Shown here: piece by piece, positions 14,490 through 23,313 of the stretch
Layout: each line of letters opens with the position of its first letter
Position numbering within the stretch: position 1 is the first letter of the stretch
Source: Clostridiales bacterium
Lineage (GTDB): Bacteria; Bacillota; Clostridia; Christensenellales; Borkfalkiaceae
Assembly: GCA_022508245.1 (NCBI GenBank)
Contig: JAFLVO010000001.1
Location: forward strand, 434,001-498,000
Length of the DNA stretch: 64,000 nt
Direction: 5' to 3'
The notes under the pieces: generated by a model
Told to the model about the DNA's origin: nothing
The model's input: the letters and a program-made list of their open reading frames with translations, nothing else
Databases searched by the model: none
Made by a program: the position numbers and the translations under genes

Positions 14490-14520
14490 AACGCCGTCCG
14501 CATTTCGCGGACGGCGTTTT
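14490..14520. terminator. Bidirectional terminator between aminotransferase and XRE genes
   Basis: A near-perfect 12-bp stem (AACGCCGTCCGC/GCGGACGGCGTT) with T-runs on both strands serves the two convergent genes. Confidence 0.85.
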
Positions 14521-14720
14521 TAGTTTATTCTTCCGACAAGCTCGTCAATCGTCACGTCAAAATAATTGGCAATAGTAATAAGTTGACTTATCGACGGCTC
14601 ACAATATCCAGTCTCCCAATGGGAAACAGTCTTTAAGGTTGTATTAAGAATCTCTGCAAGCTGTTTTTGACCTAAACCGTTTATAGTTCGCAGTTGCTTC
14701 AAATTTTCATTGAATTTCAT
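14520..14720 (-). CDS. XRE-family HTH regulator (second pair)
   Basis: A 66-aa protein consisting of one Cro/CI-type helix-turn-helix: NLKQLRTINGLGQKQLAEIL, then the recognition helix LKTVSHWETGYCEPS, ending in the usual IANYFDVTIDELVGR helix. It is divergent from a membrane protein at 14842 with a perfect palindrome across that gene's promoter, so it is most likely its repressor. The same layout occurs at 508-1287, with a different operator sequence. Confidence 0.88.
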   Translation of the reverse strand: MKFNENLKQLRTINGLGQKQLAEILNTTLKTVSHWETGYCEPSISQLITIANYFDVTIDELVGRIN

Positions 14721-14772
14721 ATTGCCTCAACAGTTTTTCTAAATATAAAATATCAATTTTTGAGAAAAATAC

Positions 14773-14801
14773 TTGACATTCTCAACATTTGAGAATACAA
14801 T
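14773..14801 (+). promoter_or_regulatory. Promoter with built-in operator before the 14842 membrane gene
   Basis: TTGACA (14773-14778), 17-bp spacer, TACAAT (14796-14801). A perfect palindrome, ATTCTCAA-CAT-TTGAGAAT at 14778-14796, fills the whole spacer. An extra half-site TTGAGAA lies at 14760-14766, toward the XRE gene. Repression by that XRE protein is the obvious inference. Confidence 0.8.
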
Positions 14802-14841
14802 ATTCTTAATTCATTGATATTTACTCAAGAAAAGGTGGTAT

Positions 14842-15372
14842 ATGGACACTAAAACTAAGTTCTTTTCCTTTATCGGACACCTGGTTTTCGTCGTTATTTT
14901 TTCGTTGATTGCCGGCACAGTAGGCAATCTTCAAACTGTCTACTGTGTTTTATTTAGTATAGGAATTTTCTTTTTGGCAATTGCGGCTACTTTGATGGCA
15001 GACCACGGCGGAACAGGAAGGGTAATCGTTTTTTTTATCGGTTTTGCATTTTTAATTATTCCCGCTTTCGTGCAAATTATATCGGTCATTTCAAGTCAGT
15101 CGGGTACGGTAATTGAAATTTCCTTTTTTGCTATTTGTGTTGCGATTGGGTTTATTGAATGGTTAAGTTGCGGACATTTTGACGGTAACTGGTCTGGATT
15201 TATACTTAGCACTTATATTGCAAGTTTTATTATTATGATAATTATATGGCCTTTAAAAAGTATGATCAGAAACGATTCAACTACTTCGATAGTGATTTTG
15301 GTAGTCGGCATAATTGCGCTTATTATTATGGGTATATTAAGAATCGTTTGGGGCTCGGCATTAGAGGACTAA
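14842..15372 (+). CDS. Multi-pass membrane protein of unknown function
   Basis: A 176-aa very hydrophobic protein with about six transmembrane segments (roughly 8-28, 31-50, 58-82, 90-108, 117-140, 146-170), short loops and few charges. AGGTGG precedes the start. It matches no transporter or enzyme family I know. It is transcribed from the operator-containing promoter and followed after 24 nt by a small soluble gene, so the two form an operon under the divergent XRE regulator. Small membrane proteins under XRE control are sometimes stress or bacteriocin-immunity proteins; nothing here decides it. Confidence 0.75.
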   Translation: MDTKTKFFSFIGHLVFVVIFSLIAGTVGNLQTVYCVLFSIGIFFLAIAATLMADHGGTGRVIVFFIGFAFLIIPAFVQIISVISSQSGTVIEISFFAICVAIGFIEWLSCGHFDGNWSGFILSTYIASFIIMIIIWPLKSMIRNDSTTSIVILVVGIIALIIMGILRIVWGSALED

Positions 15373-15396
15373 AATAAATGTAAAAGGAGTAGAACT

Positions 15397-15747
15397 ATGT
15401 TTGCACACAAAAGAGATGAAGAAGAACGTGAATCAAGAAGACGGGAACAGGAGTACAAAGCGGAGGAGGAATATTTGCGCAGGGGAACAGATTTCGTCAG
15501 GTCTGTGTACCGCATATTCAACGGCGCAACGATGACGGTTGACGGTAAGCGCGTATATATGAAATGCGACGTACGCAGTAGTACGTCCATTGCAATAGAT
15601 TGTAGCGTTGACTCAACCGACGCCTATGGAATTGTAGAAGGTTTTGTTAAATCTTCGGCGTTTGAAGAACGCGTTAAATCTGCAATACGAAGTAAATTGA
15701 CGAGTTACGGTTATCATAGTATGCCAATAGTGCACGTTTATTGCTAA
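15397..15747 (+). CDS. Hypothetical soluble protein, second gene of the XRE-controlled operon
   Basis: This 116-aa protein has a strongly charged N-terminal helix (DEEERESRRREQEYKAEEEY, a probable coiled coil) and then an alpha/beta domain starting FVRSVYRIFNGATMTVDG. AAGGAG precedes the ATG, and a 12-bp perfect terminator hairpin follows. No family recognised and no catalytic motif visible. Its only contextual clue is co-transcription with the membrane protein upstream; it could be a peripheral partner of it. Confidence 0.7.
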   Translation: MFAHKRDEEERESRRREQEYKAEEEYLRRGTDFVRSVYRIFNGATMTVDGKRVYMKCDVRSSTSIAIDCSVDSTDAYGIVEGFVKSSAFEERVKSAIRSKLTSYGYHSMPIVHVYC

Positions 15748-15758
15748 AACAAAACTTT

Positions 15759-15788
15759 ACGCCCGCGCAAAATTGCGCGGGCGTTTAA
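15759..15788 (+). terminator. Terminator after the 15397 gene
   Basis: A perfect 12-bp stem, ACGCCCGCGCAA/TTGCGCGGGCGT (15759-15784), then TTAATT. Confidence 0.85.
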
Positions 15789-15796
15789 TTATATTG

Positions 15797-15825
15797 TTGA
15801 CTTATTTTCAAAATTATTTTACAAT
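15797..15825 (+). promoter_or_regulatory. Promoter of the ruvC operon
   Basis: TTGACT (15797-15802), 17-bp spacer, TACAAT (15820-15825). The -10 box ends 9 nt before the ruvC ATG, so transcription should begin within a few bases of the start codon. Confidence 0.75.
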
Positions 15826-15834
15826 AAATAAGGT

Positions 15835-16332
15835 ATGATTATTTTGGGACTTGACCCAGGGCTTGCAACTATGGGTTACGGAGTGATTGAAAAACAAAAG
15901 AACGACAACATAATTCCGATAGACTATGGTGTTGTGCTCACTCCCAAGGACGAGAGCCTGCCCGTTCGGCTTGCAATGCTCGAAGAGGGTATCAACAAAA
16001 TTCTCAACAAATACAAGCCCGATGAAATAGCGGTGGAAGAGCTGTTTTTTTCAAAGAACATAACGACGGGTATTCCCGTTGCCCACGCCCGCGGGGTTAT
16101 GCTTTTAACCTGTATAAAATACTGCGGAAAGCTCTACGAATATACGCCCAATCAAATAAAGCAGTCGCTGACTGGTTACGGCAAGGCGGACAAACAGCAG
16201 ATGATGCACGTAGTTACTTCTATTCTGCACTTAAATAAAATTCCCCGCCCCGACGACGCGGCGGATGCGCTTGCCGTTGCAGTATGCCATGCCCACACTT
16301 CAAGGTTCGGACTTATGTTCGGTATCAAATAA
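15835..16332 (+). CDS. ruvC: Holliday junction endonuclease RuvC
   Basis: A 165-aa RNase H-fold resolvase. The acidic catalytic set is visible: D7 in GLDPG, E68 in VEELFF, and D141 and D144 in RPDDAADALAVA. It cuts Holliday junctions with the RuvAB motor. It is first in ruvC-ruvA-ruvB-queA-tgt-yajC, a common Firmicutes order. The start is fixed by homology, with the promoter so close that the mRNA may be leaderless; AAGG lies only 1-2 nt before the ATG. Confidence 0.96.
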   Translation: MIILGLDPGLATMGYGVIEKQKNDNIIPIDYGVVLTPKDESLPVRLAMLEEGINKILNKYKPDEIAVEELFFSKNITTGIPVAHARGVMLLTCIKYCGKLYEYTPNQIKQSLTGYGKADKQQMMHVVTSILHLNKIPRPDDAADALAVAVCHAHTSRFGLMFGIK

Positions 16333-16363
16333 GAGTTTAATCCGACAAGAATAAGGATTTAAT

Positions 16364-16954
16364 ATGATAGGTTTCGTAAAAGGTAAAATTTTAAGTTTAA
16401 AGCCCGACGCCGCACTAATTGAAACGGCTTCGGGAGTTGGCTTTGAAATTTTGGTTTCAGGCTCGGCATATTCCTCGCTCGAAGGCAAAAAAGAGGGCGA
16501 GGTCTATACATATATGCAGGTGCGAGAGGACGGAACGTCACTTTTCGGCTTTTCCTCGCTTGAAGAAAAGGAAATGTTTTTAAAGCTGATATCCGTATCT
16601 GGCGTAGGGCCCAAAATGGGTATCGGCGTGCTCTCCTCAATGAGCGCCGCCGATATTGCAACAGCAATTGCAACGGGCGACGTTAAAAGGCTTTCGGCTG
16701 TCAAGGGCTTGGGCAAAAAGACGGCTGAACGCATCATACTCGAACTCAGGGAAAAAGTTTCGCTCTTTGAAAAAGCCGAAGTATCTTCGGGCACACCTGT
16801 TGTAACCGTTTCAAGCGGCGACGAGGATGCTGTAGTCGCGTTAATGACGCTCGGCTTCACACGCACGGAGAGCGTAAACGCAATTGCCCGTGCCCGCAGC
16901 GAGGGAGCAACGACGATTGAAGATATGATTAGACTTGCCCTTAAAGGAATGTAA
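16364..16954 (+). CDS. ruvA: Holliday junction DNA helicase subunit RuvA
   Basis: A 196-aa protein with domain I OB-fold (MIGFVKGKILSLKPDAALIE), helix-hairpin-helix motifs ISVSGVGPKMGIGVLS and SAVKGLGKKTAERIILEL that bind junction DNA, a flexible linker, and a C-terminal three-helix domain (DAVVALMTLGFTRTESVNAI) contacting RuvB. Tetramers hold the junction square for RuvB. It follows ruvC by 31 nt. Confidence 0.96.
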   Translation: MIGFVKGKILSLKPDAALIETASGVGFEILVSGSAYSSLEGKKEGEVYTYMQVREDGTSLFGFSSLEEKEMFLKLISVSGVGPKMGIGVLSSMSAADIATAIATGDVKRLSAVKGLGKKTAERIILELREKVSLFEKAEVSSGTPVVTVSSGDEDAVVALMTLGFTRTESVNAIARARSEGATTIEDMIRLALKGM

Positions 16955-16960
16955 ACCGTT

Positions 16961-17137
16961 CACAAAAATTAAAAGCTATTCTGCGCTTTCAATTTTTCGT
17001 GAGTTTTAGAAACTAAGTTTCTCTGTCCGCAATCTTCACGGGCAAACGTATATAAAATTGCGGACATTCACTTCCACTGAGGCGTAAGCATACGCAAATT
17101 GGGTGCACAAATAAAAAGCGTGGTTTTTATTTGTGCA
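16961..17137. other. Four consecutive hairpins in the ruvA-ruvB spacer
   Basis: The 213-nt spacer contains a long hairpin 16961-17001 (CACAAAAATT..AAAGC / GCTTT..AATTTTTCGTG), then AGAAACT/AGTTTCT (17008-17022), TGTCCGCAAT/ATTGCGGACA (17024-17066) and a perfect 14-bp stem TGCACAAATAAAAA/TTTTTATTTGTGCA (17104-17137). No ORF is seen. It could be a degenerate insertion, an mRNA-processing region or a small structured RNA. Confidence 0.55.
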
Positions 17138-17167
17138 GATCAAAGTTTACGATTAAAAGGTAAAAAT

Positions 17168-18232
17168 ATGTTTTTTGACGATTTTGAAGAAGACGGCGAA
17201 GAGGACAGGCTTGTAAAAAGCACGAAAGGAGAGTACGACGTAGAGGAAAACGTGCTCCGCCCCAAAACGCTTGAAGGCTACGTCGGACAGAGTAAAGTCA
17301 AAGAAAATTTAAAAGTATATATGAGCGCGGCAAAGTCGAGAGGGGAAGTTCTCGAACACGTGCTTTTATACGGTGCTCCCGGACTTGGTAAAACAACCCT
17401 CGCGCACATTATCGCAAACGAAACAGGCGGACAGTTAAAGCTCACTTCCGCACCCGCGATAGAGCGTAGCGGCGACCTCGCGGCAATACTTACCAATCTC
17501 AACGAGGGCGACATACTTTTTATAGACGAAATTCACCGCTTAAACCACAGTGTTGAAGAAATTTTATACTCGGCAATGGAGGACTACGCACTCGATATTA
17601 TCGTCGGCAAGGGTCCCGGGGCAAGAAATATAAGATTTTCGCTCAAAAAATTCACTTTAATAGGCGCAACGACCCGTGCGGGAATGATAGCCAATCCCCT
17701 GCGCGACAGGTTCGGCATAGTCTGCCGTCTTGAAATGTATACCCCCGACGAGCTTGAAGAAATTATCACACGCAGCGCGCGCACCCTCGGCATAGAGATT
17801 GAGAGCAAGGCGGCAAAAGAAATTGCCAACCGCTCGCGGGGAACGCCGAGAATTGCAAACAGACTTTTAAAGCGCGTGCGCGACTTTTCTACCGTCAATA
17901 AAAATTCAACGGTAACCCTTGAAGACGCCCAATATGCGCTCGACAAAATGGAAATCGACAACCTCGGACTTGACGAAATCGACAGGGCGCTTCTGCGTGC
18001 AATGATAGAAAAATTCGACGGTCGCCCCGTCGGCCTTGAAACGCTCGCGGCAACCATAAACGAGGATGCGGGAACGATAGAGGATGTTTACGAGCCCTAT
18101 CTTTTGAGGTTGGGCTTTATCGCAAGAACCCCCCGCGGCAGAATGATACTTCGCGGCGGCTACGAGCACCTTGGTTATAAAATGACTAAAAAGCAGAGCG
18201 AACAGGTCTCAATGTTCGATCCGGACGACTAA
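17168..18232 (+). CDS. ruvB: Holliday junction branch migration ATPase RuvB
   Basis: A 354-aa AAA+ motor. I use the ATG at 17168 ([10 protein letters not shown]); an upstream in-frame extension would be translated through a hairpin. Walker A is GAPGLGKT at 69-76 (K75), Walker B FIDEIHRL, sensor GATTRAGM, and the C-terminal winged helix includes [16 protein letters not shown]. Hexamers pull DNA through RuvA. It ends 1 nt before queA. Confidence 0.96.
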   Translation: MFFDDFEEDGEEDRLVKSTKGEYDVEENVLRPKTLEGYVGQSKVKENLKVYMSAAKSRGEVLEHVLLYGAPGLGKTTLAHIIANETGGQLKLTSAPAIERSGDLAAILTNLNEGDILFIDEIHRLNHSVEEILYSAMEDYALDIIVGKGPGARNIRFSLKKFTLIGATTRAGMIANPLRDRFGIVCRLEMYTPDELEEIITRSARTLGIEIESKAAKEIANRSRGTPRIANRLLKRVRDFSTVNKNSTVTLEDAQYALDKMEIDNLGLDEIDRALLRAMIEKFDGRPVGLETLAATINEDAGTIEDVYEPYLLRLGFIARTPRGRMILRGGYEHLGYKMTKKQSEQVSMFDPDD

Positions 18233-18233
18233 A

Positions 18234-19259
18234 ATGCAATACAAAAAGAGTGACTTTTATTACGACCTCCCCGAGGAGTTGATTGCGCAAACTCCCGCAG
18301 AGCCGCGAGACAGCTCTCGGCTTTTAGTTTATAACAGAAATACGAAAGAGGTCGAGCATAAGATTTTCAGGGATATAGCGGACTATCTCCGCGCAGGCGA
18401 CGTACTTGTTGTAAATAACACCAAAGTTTTGCCCGCGCGTCTTTTTGCAACTACTCAAAACGGCGGTGCTGTGGAGGTGCTTTTACTTAAGCGTCTCGAT
18501 ATCGACAAATGGGAAGTGCTCGTCAAGCCAGGCAGAAAGTGCACGGTGGGTAAAGAACTGAAAATCTCGGACGAGCTGTCCCTTGTCGTTGAAGAAATAA
18601 CTCCCACAGGCGAGCGCATAGTCAAGTTTATCTACGGAGGAGTATTCGAAGAAATTCTCGAAAAGCTCGGCACAATGCCACTGCCGCCATATATAAAAAC
18701 TCAACTCAAAGACAAAAACCGCTATCAGACGGTATACGCAAAACACGAAGGCTCGGCGGCGGCGCCCACAGCGGGACTTCATTTCACTCCCGAGCTACTC
18801 CAAAAAATCCGCGGAATGGGAGTTGACATTGCCGAAGTTTTACTTCACGTCGGTTTGGGAACTTTCCGCCCAGTCAAAGAGGACATTATAACCGACCACA
18901 AAATGCACTCCGAACACTATGAAATTTCGGCGGAGGCGGCTGAAAAAATCAACGCCGCAAAGCGCGATGGGAGAAGGGTAATTGCCGTCGGCACAACCTC
19001 CGTGCGTACCTTGGAGAGTGCATCAGACGAAAACGGATTTGTAAAACCCTGCAAGGACGACACGCAGATATTTATCTATCCCCCCTATAAGTTCAAATGC
19101 GTAGATGCGCTTGTGACCAACTTTCATCTTCCCGAAAGCACGCTTATAATGCTTGTCGCAGCTCTAACGGGCAGAGAAGAGGTTTTGTCACTCTATAAAG
19201 AGGCTGTCGATAATAAATATCGCTTCTTCTCATTCGGCGACGCCATGCTTGTCTTATAA
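18234..19259 (+). CDS. queA: S-adenosylmethionine:tRNA ribosyltransferase-isomerase QueA
   Basis: A 341-aa enzyme that transfers and rearranges the ribosyl part of SAM onto 7-aminomethyl-7-deazaguanine in tRNA, giving epoxyqueuosine. Family signatures seen: [64 protein letters not shown] and [12 protein letters not shown]. It is directly coupled to ruvB and paired with tgt, the preceding pathway step. Confidence 0.96.
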   Translation: MQYKKSDFYYDLPEELIAQTPAEPRDSSRLLVYNRNTKEVEHKIFRDIADYLRAGDVLVVNNTKVLPARLFATTQNGGAVEVLLLKRLDIDKWEVLVKPGRKCTVGKELKISDELSLVVEEITPTGERIVKFIYGGVFEEILEKLGTMPLPPYIKTQLKDKNRYQTVYAKHEGSAAAPTAGLHFTPELLQKIRGMGVDIAEVLLHVGLGTFRPVKEDIITDHKMHSEHYEISAEAAEKINAAKRDGRRVIAVGTTSVRTLESASDENGFVKPCKDDTQIFIYPPYKFKCVDALVTNFHLPESTLIMLVAALTGREEVLSLYKEAVDNKYRFFSFGDAMLVL

Positions 19260-19269
19260 GCGGCGCATC

Positions 19270-19360
19270 TCTTTGTCGAGTTTGCGTTTTTGCTTGGTCG
19301 TTTACGCTTAGTAAACTCCCTGCGTAAAAGCCGCACTCTCCTCGACCTGCTTGCTTCTAA
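19270..19360 (+). repeat. Structured intergenic element, copy 1 (before tgt)
   Basis: Between queA and tgt, GTCGAG (19275-19280) and CTCGAC (19341-19346) can close a structure containing the hairpin GTTTAC-GCTTA-GTAAAC (19300-19316). A related sequence with the same order lies before pnp (32733-32854), where the equivalent stem is CGAAC/GTTCG and the hairpin is GTTTAC-GCAAA-GTAAAC. The end TGCTTGCTTCTAA resembles TTGCTTGTATCTAA in copy 2. A short TCCCG/CGGGA hairpin follows at 19376-19393. Confidence 0.55.
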
Positions 19361-19420
19361 AACGAGCAATCCTGTCTCCCGTAAAATGCGGGACGCAATG
19401 ATGATTATTTAAAAAGGTAA

Positions 19421-20545
<1,125 letters not shown>

Positions 20546-20600
20546 AAATGTAAAAAAATGTGAAAGTTTGGCGTAAAAATCCAAATATGTGAATTTTTGC

Positions 20601-20629
20601 TTGCCAAATTGTCAAAAAAATATTATAGT
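20601..20629 (+). promoter_or_regulatory. Promoter of yajC
   Basis: TTGCCA (20601-20606), 17-bp spacer, TATAGT (20624-20629). Confidence 0.6.
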
Positions 20630-20655
20630 TATAAAAAAATAACGGAGTGTTTCAA

Positions 20656-21165
20656 ATGTTATCGTATTTGCTTGAAGATGTACCCGATTACAGCACATAT
20701 TTAGTATGGGGTTTCGTAATAATATTTCTCGTTGGCTTTTTAGTCTGGATGTTTTTCAGTTCCAAAAAGCGTAAAAAGCAGGAGCAGGAGGCTAAGGATT
20801 TAATCGATGCCGTTAAGCCCGGCAATAAGGTAAAGACTATTGGCGGAGTATGCGGAATAGTCGTTGAAGTCAACAGCGAAGAGAATACATTCGTATTGGA
20901 AACAGGCAGTGAAGCTGTAGGCAAGAGCTACGTTAAGTTTGACAAGCAGGCTATCTATCAGACGGACGCGGTTGTTGAAAAACAGGCTCCCGCCGTAACA
21001 GAGGGCAGCGAGGCTTCAACGGGCGATGCGGCTTCGGAAAATAAGCCCGCCGAAACCGCGGGAACGACCGAAAACGTTGAAAACAAGTCCGATGACGAAC
21101 CCGTTCTTGTAAAACCCAAGAAAGATAAGAAGGAAAAAAATCAAACGGAAGAAAATAACGACTGA
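20656..21165 (+). CDS. yajC: Preprotein translocase accessory subunit YajC, with long charged tail
   Basis: A 169-aa protein. I start at the ATG 9 nt behind CGGAG; an in-frame GTG at 20647 overlaps that site. One membrane helix (about 17-34: LVWGFVIIFLVGFLVWMF) is followed by the basic SSKKRKKQEQEAKDL and the YajC core LIDAVKPGNKVKTIGGVCGIVVEV. The last 60 residues are an Ala/Glu/Lys-rich low-complexity tail ending KKDKKEKNQTEENND, longer than usual for YajC. It associates with SecDF, encoded 2.1 kb downstream. Confidence 0.92.
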   Translation: MLSYLLEDVPDYSTYLVWGFVIIFLVGFLVWMFFSSKKRKKQEQEAKDLIDAVKPGNKVKTIGGVCGIVVEVNSEENTFVLETGSEAVGKSYVKFDKQAIYQTDAVVEKQAPAVTEGSEASTGDAASENKPAETAGTTENVENKSDDEPVLVKPKKDKKEKNQTEENND

Positions 21166-21180
21166 CAATAATATATTCAA

Positions 21181-21214
21181 AAGCCTCTGCATAGATTAAA
21201 GCAGAGGTTTTTTT
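21181..21214 (+). terminator. Terminator of yajC, abutting the next start codon
   Basis: AAGCCTCTGC (21181-21190) pairs with GCAGAGGTTT (21201-21210), with a run of seven T ending exactly at the ATG of the next gene (21215). The only Shine-Dalgarno candidate, AGAGG, is the 3' arm of the hairpin. Confidence 0.8.
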
Positions 21215-21583
21215 ATGCAAAACAACGTTTTTCAGGTTTTGAAAGCCGTTTTGGCGGCAATACTCATTTCACTTATTTTCGTGCTCGTTTTTACGCTTAT
21301 TATACAGATTTTTACTCTTCCGATCGATATTGTAAAACCTATAAATCAAGTATTTAAGGTAGTTGCAATCGCTGTCGGCGGGCTGCTGTTTATAAGGGGA
21401 GAAAAAGGGCTTATAAAGGGAGCTATCTACGGCGCGTTTGCCGTAATTTGTTCATATCTCATATTTTCTTTGCTGTCTTTATCCTTTGAATTCAGCTGGA
21501 AATTTCTTTTGGAATTGCTCATAGGTATTGTTGCGGGCGGAATTTCCGGTGTTCTTGCCGTCAATATAAAAAACAATGCTTAA
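21215..21583 (+). CDS. TIGR04086-family membrane protein (YrzE-like)
   Basis: A 122-aa protein with four hydrophobic segments (about 10-32, 44-60, 66-88, 94-115), the GLLFIRGEKGLIKGAIYG loop and a GGISGVLAVN end. This is the TIGR04086 pattern, a clostridial membrane family typically found beside the SCIFF genes, as here. Its function is not known. The start codon directly follows a terminator, so expression depends on read-through from yajC. Confidence 0.8.
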   Translation: MQNNVFQVLKAVLAAILISLIFVLVFTLIIQIFTLPIDIVKPINQVFKVVAIAVGGLLFIRGEKGLIKGAIYGAFAVICSYLIFSLLSLSFEFSWKFLLELLIGIVAGGISGVLAVNIKNNA

Positions 21584-21588
21584 ATCGC

Positions 21589-21617
21589 TTGATTTTTTAT
21601 CGAAGTTATTTTATAAT
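21589..21617 (+). promoter_or_regulatory. Promoter of scfA
   Basis: TTGATT (21589-21594), 17-bp spacer, TATAAT (21612-21617), about 50 nt before scfA. Confidence 0.65.
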
Positions 21618-21674
21618 ACTTAAGTGATTTGAGCGGATTTTTTCGCAATAAAAGCTATTCCAAGGAGATTTGAA

Positions 21675-21830
21675 ATGATTAAGACAATTGCAAAACCCCA
21701 GACAAAGAAAGTAACGGGCTGCGGCGAATGCAGAAGCACTTGCCAATCGGCTTGCAAAACGAGCTGTACGGTAGGAAATCAAAGCTGTGAAAGGATTACG
21801 AGAGAACAAAACCCCGAAAAAACAAAGTAA
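21675..21830 (+). CDS. scfA: SCIFF peptide precursor (six cysteines in forty-five residues)
   Basis: A 51-aa peptide with AAGGAGAT before the ATG. Exactly six cysteines occur at residues 16, 19, 23, 27, 31 and 38 (GCGECRSTC ... CKTSC ... C), the invariant SCIFF spacing, after the leader MIKTIAKPQTKKVTG. The radical-SAM enzyme ScfB installs a thioether cross-link on it. It is almost universal in Clostridia, and its final role is unknown. A stem-loop separates it from scfB, probably raising precursor over enzyme. Confidence 0.95.
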   Translation: MIKTIAKPQTKKVTGCGECRSTCQSACKTSCTVGNQSCERITREQNPEKTK

Positions 21831-21840
21831 ATTGATTTAT

Positions 21841-21866
21841 AAGGAGCAGAAAATTCTCTGCTCCTT
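21841..21866 (+). terminator. Attenuator-like hairpin between scfA and scfB
   Basis: AAGGAGCAGA (21841-21850) pairs perfectly with TCTGCTCCTT (21857-21866), then AAATTTGTTT. Partial read-through would give much scfA and little scfB mRNA. Confidence 0.7.
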
Positions 21867-21880
21867 AAATTTGTTTATTA

Positions 21881-23200
21881 ATGGTACACGTTTTTAACTA
21901 TAAAGATAAAAATTACATATACGATTCGGGTAGTGGAAGCCTTCACGAGTGCGACAAAGATACGGCGGACTATATAAAAGCAAAGTACGAAAGCGGGGCT
22001 AATCCGGTCCTTTCCGCAGAGAAAATTGCGGAAATCGAAGGGGACTTAGAGGCTCTCAAAAAAGAGGGGCTGTTTTTAAAGGATGATATAAAGACATATC
22101 CTTTGAAGTCAAAGGAAGTCAAAGCCCTCTGCCTGCACATATGCCACGATTGCAATTTAAGATGCCGCTACTGTTTTGCCGACGAGGGTGCATATCACTC
22201 CGTGCGCGAATTTATGAGCGAAGACACGGCAAAAGCCGCAATAGATTTTCTCTTAAAAAACAGCGGCAACCGCAAGGTACTCGAGGTCGACTTTTTCGGC
22301 GGCGAGCCTTTAATGTGCCTTAAAACGATAAAAAACGTCGTTGCATACGCAAGAGCGGAGGGGGATAAACTTGGAAAGAAGTTCCTTTTCACAACCACGA
22401 CCAACGCTCTTTTACTCGATGACGATGCTATTGACTTTTTTAACCGTGAAATGGAGAACGTTGTTTTAAGTCTCGATGGCAGAAAAGAGATACACGACGA
22501 GATTCGGAAGACGGTAAACGGCAAGGGCAGCTTTGATTTGGTAATCGACAAAGTGAAAAAATTCGTGCGTTCGCGTGGGGATAAGAGCTACTACGTTCGT
22601 GGAACATTCACAGCAAAGAATACCGACTTTTCAAAGGACGTGATTTTTCTCGCCGAAAACGGCTTTGACAGTATCTCTATGGAGCCCGTTGTAACCGATA
22701 TTCCGGACCTCAAAATAGGTGAAGAGCATCTGCCCGCCATTTTGGACGAGTACGAAAATCTCTGCGATAAGTATCTTGAAAAGTACGATAAGGGAGAGGG
22801 CTTTAATTTCTTCCATTTCAATGTCGATTTAGAGGGCGGCGTCTGCCTTCAAAAGAAAGTTTCCGCCTGCGGTGCGGGCAACGAATACTTTTCGGTAGTA
22901 CCCAATGGCGATATTTATCCCTGCCACCAATTTGCGGGCGATAAAGATTTCTTAATGGGTAATGTCTTTGATGGCAAGCTGAATCAAAGTATAAGGGATA
23001 AATTCGCATTGTCCTGCCTATTTACGAGGGAGAAGTGTGATAGCTGCTTTGCTAAATTTATTTGCAGCGGCGGCTGTGCGGCAAATAATTATCACTATAA
23101 CGGAGATATAAATAAGCCGTACGAAATAACCTGTGCAATGATGAAAAAGCGTATTGAGTGCGCAATGCACTCACTTGCGCATAAAAAATCTTGTAAATAA
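21881..23200 (+). CDS. scfB: SCIFF peptide maturase (radical SAM/SPASM)
   Basis: A 439-aa enzyme. The N-terminal 80 residues resemble the RRE/PqqD-like peptide-binding domain. The radical-SAM cluster is CHDCNLRCRYCF (CxxxxxxCxxC context near residues 87-98) followed by DFFGGEPLM. The C-terminal SPASM domain has SACGAGNEYFSVVPNGDIYP plus later CxxC clusters (CDSCFAKFICSGGC) for two auxiliary 4Fe-4S clusters. It cross-links ScfA. No Shine-Dalgarno is visible; the preceding hairpin ends 14 nt before the start. Confidence 0.95.
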   Translation: MVHVFNYKDKNYIYDSGSGSLHECDKDTADYIKAKYESGANPVLSAEKIAEIEGDLEALKKEGLFLKDDIKTYPLKSKEVKALCLHICHDCNLRCRYCFADEGAYHSVREFMSEDTAKAAIDFLLKNSGNRKVLEVDFFGGEPLMCLKTIKNVVAYARAEGDKLGKKFLFTTTTNALLLDDDAIDFFNREMENVVLSLDGRKEIHDEIRKTVNGKGSFDLVIDKVKKFVRSRGDKSYYVRGTFTAKNTDFSKDVIFLAENGFDSISMEPVVTDIPDLKIGEEHLPAILDEYENLCDKYLEKYDKGEGFNFFHFNVDLEGGVCLQKKVSACGAGNEYFSVVPNGDIYPCHQFAGDKDFLMGNVFDGKLNQSIRDKFALSCLFTREKCDSCFAKFICSGGCAANNYHYNGDINKPYEITCAMMKKRIECAMHSLAHKKSCK

Positions 23201-23222
23201 CCTATTAAGGCAAGAAAATTTA

Positions 23223-23251
23223 TTGACTGAATTAAAAATTTTATATATAAT
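23223..23251 (+). promoter_or_regulatory. Promoter of secDF
   Basis: TTGACT (23223-23228), 17-bp spacer, TATAAT (23246-23251), with a 56-nt leader holding ACAGGAG. Confidence 0.75.
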
Positions 23252-23313
23252 GATAGAGTTAAAAGTTCGCGTAATCCGAAATATTCGGTTAAACGCTTTG
23301 GACAGGAGTTAAA

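Noticed and set aside
21675-21830. scfA as a bacteriocin or metallothionein gene
   Set aside because: The exact six-cysteine spacing and the adjacent SPASM radical-SAM gene identify the SCIFF precursor.
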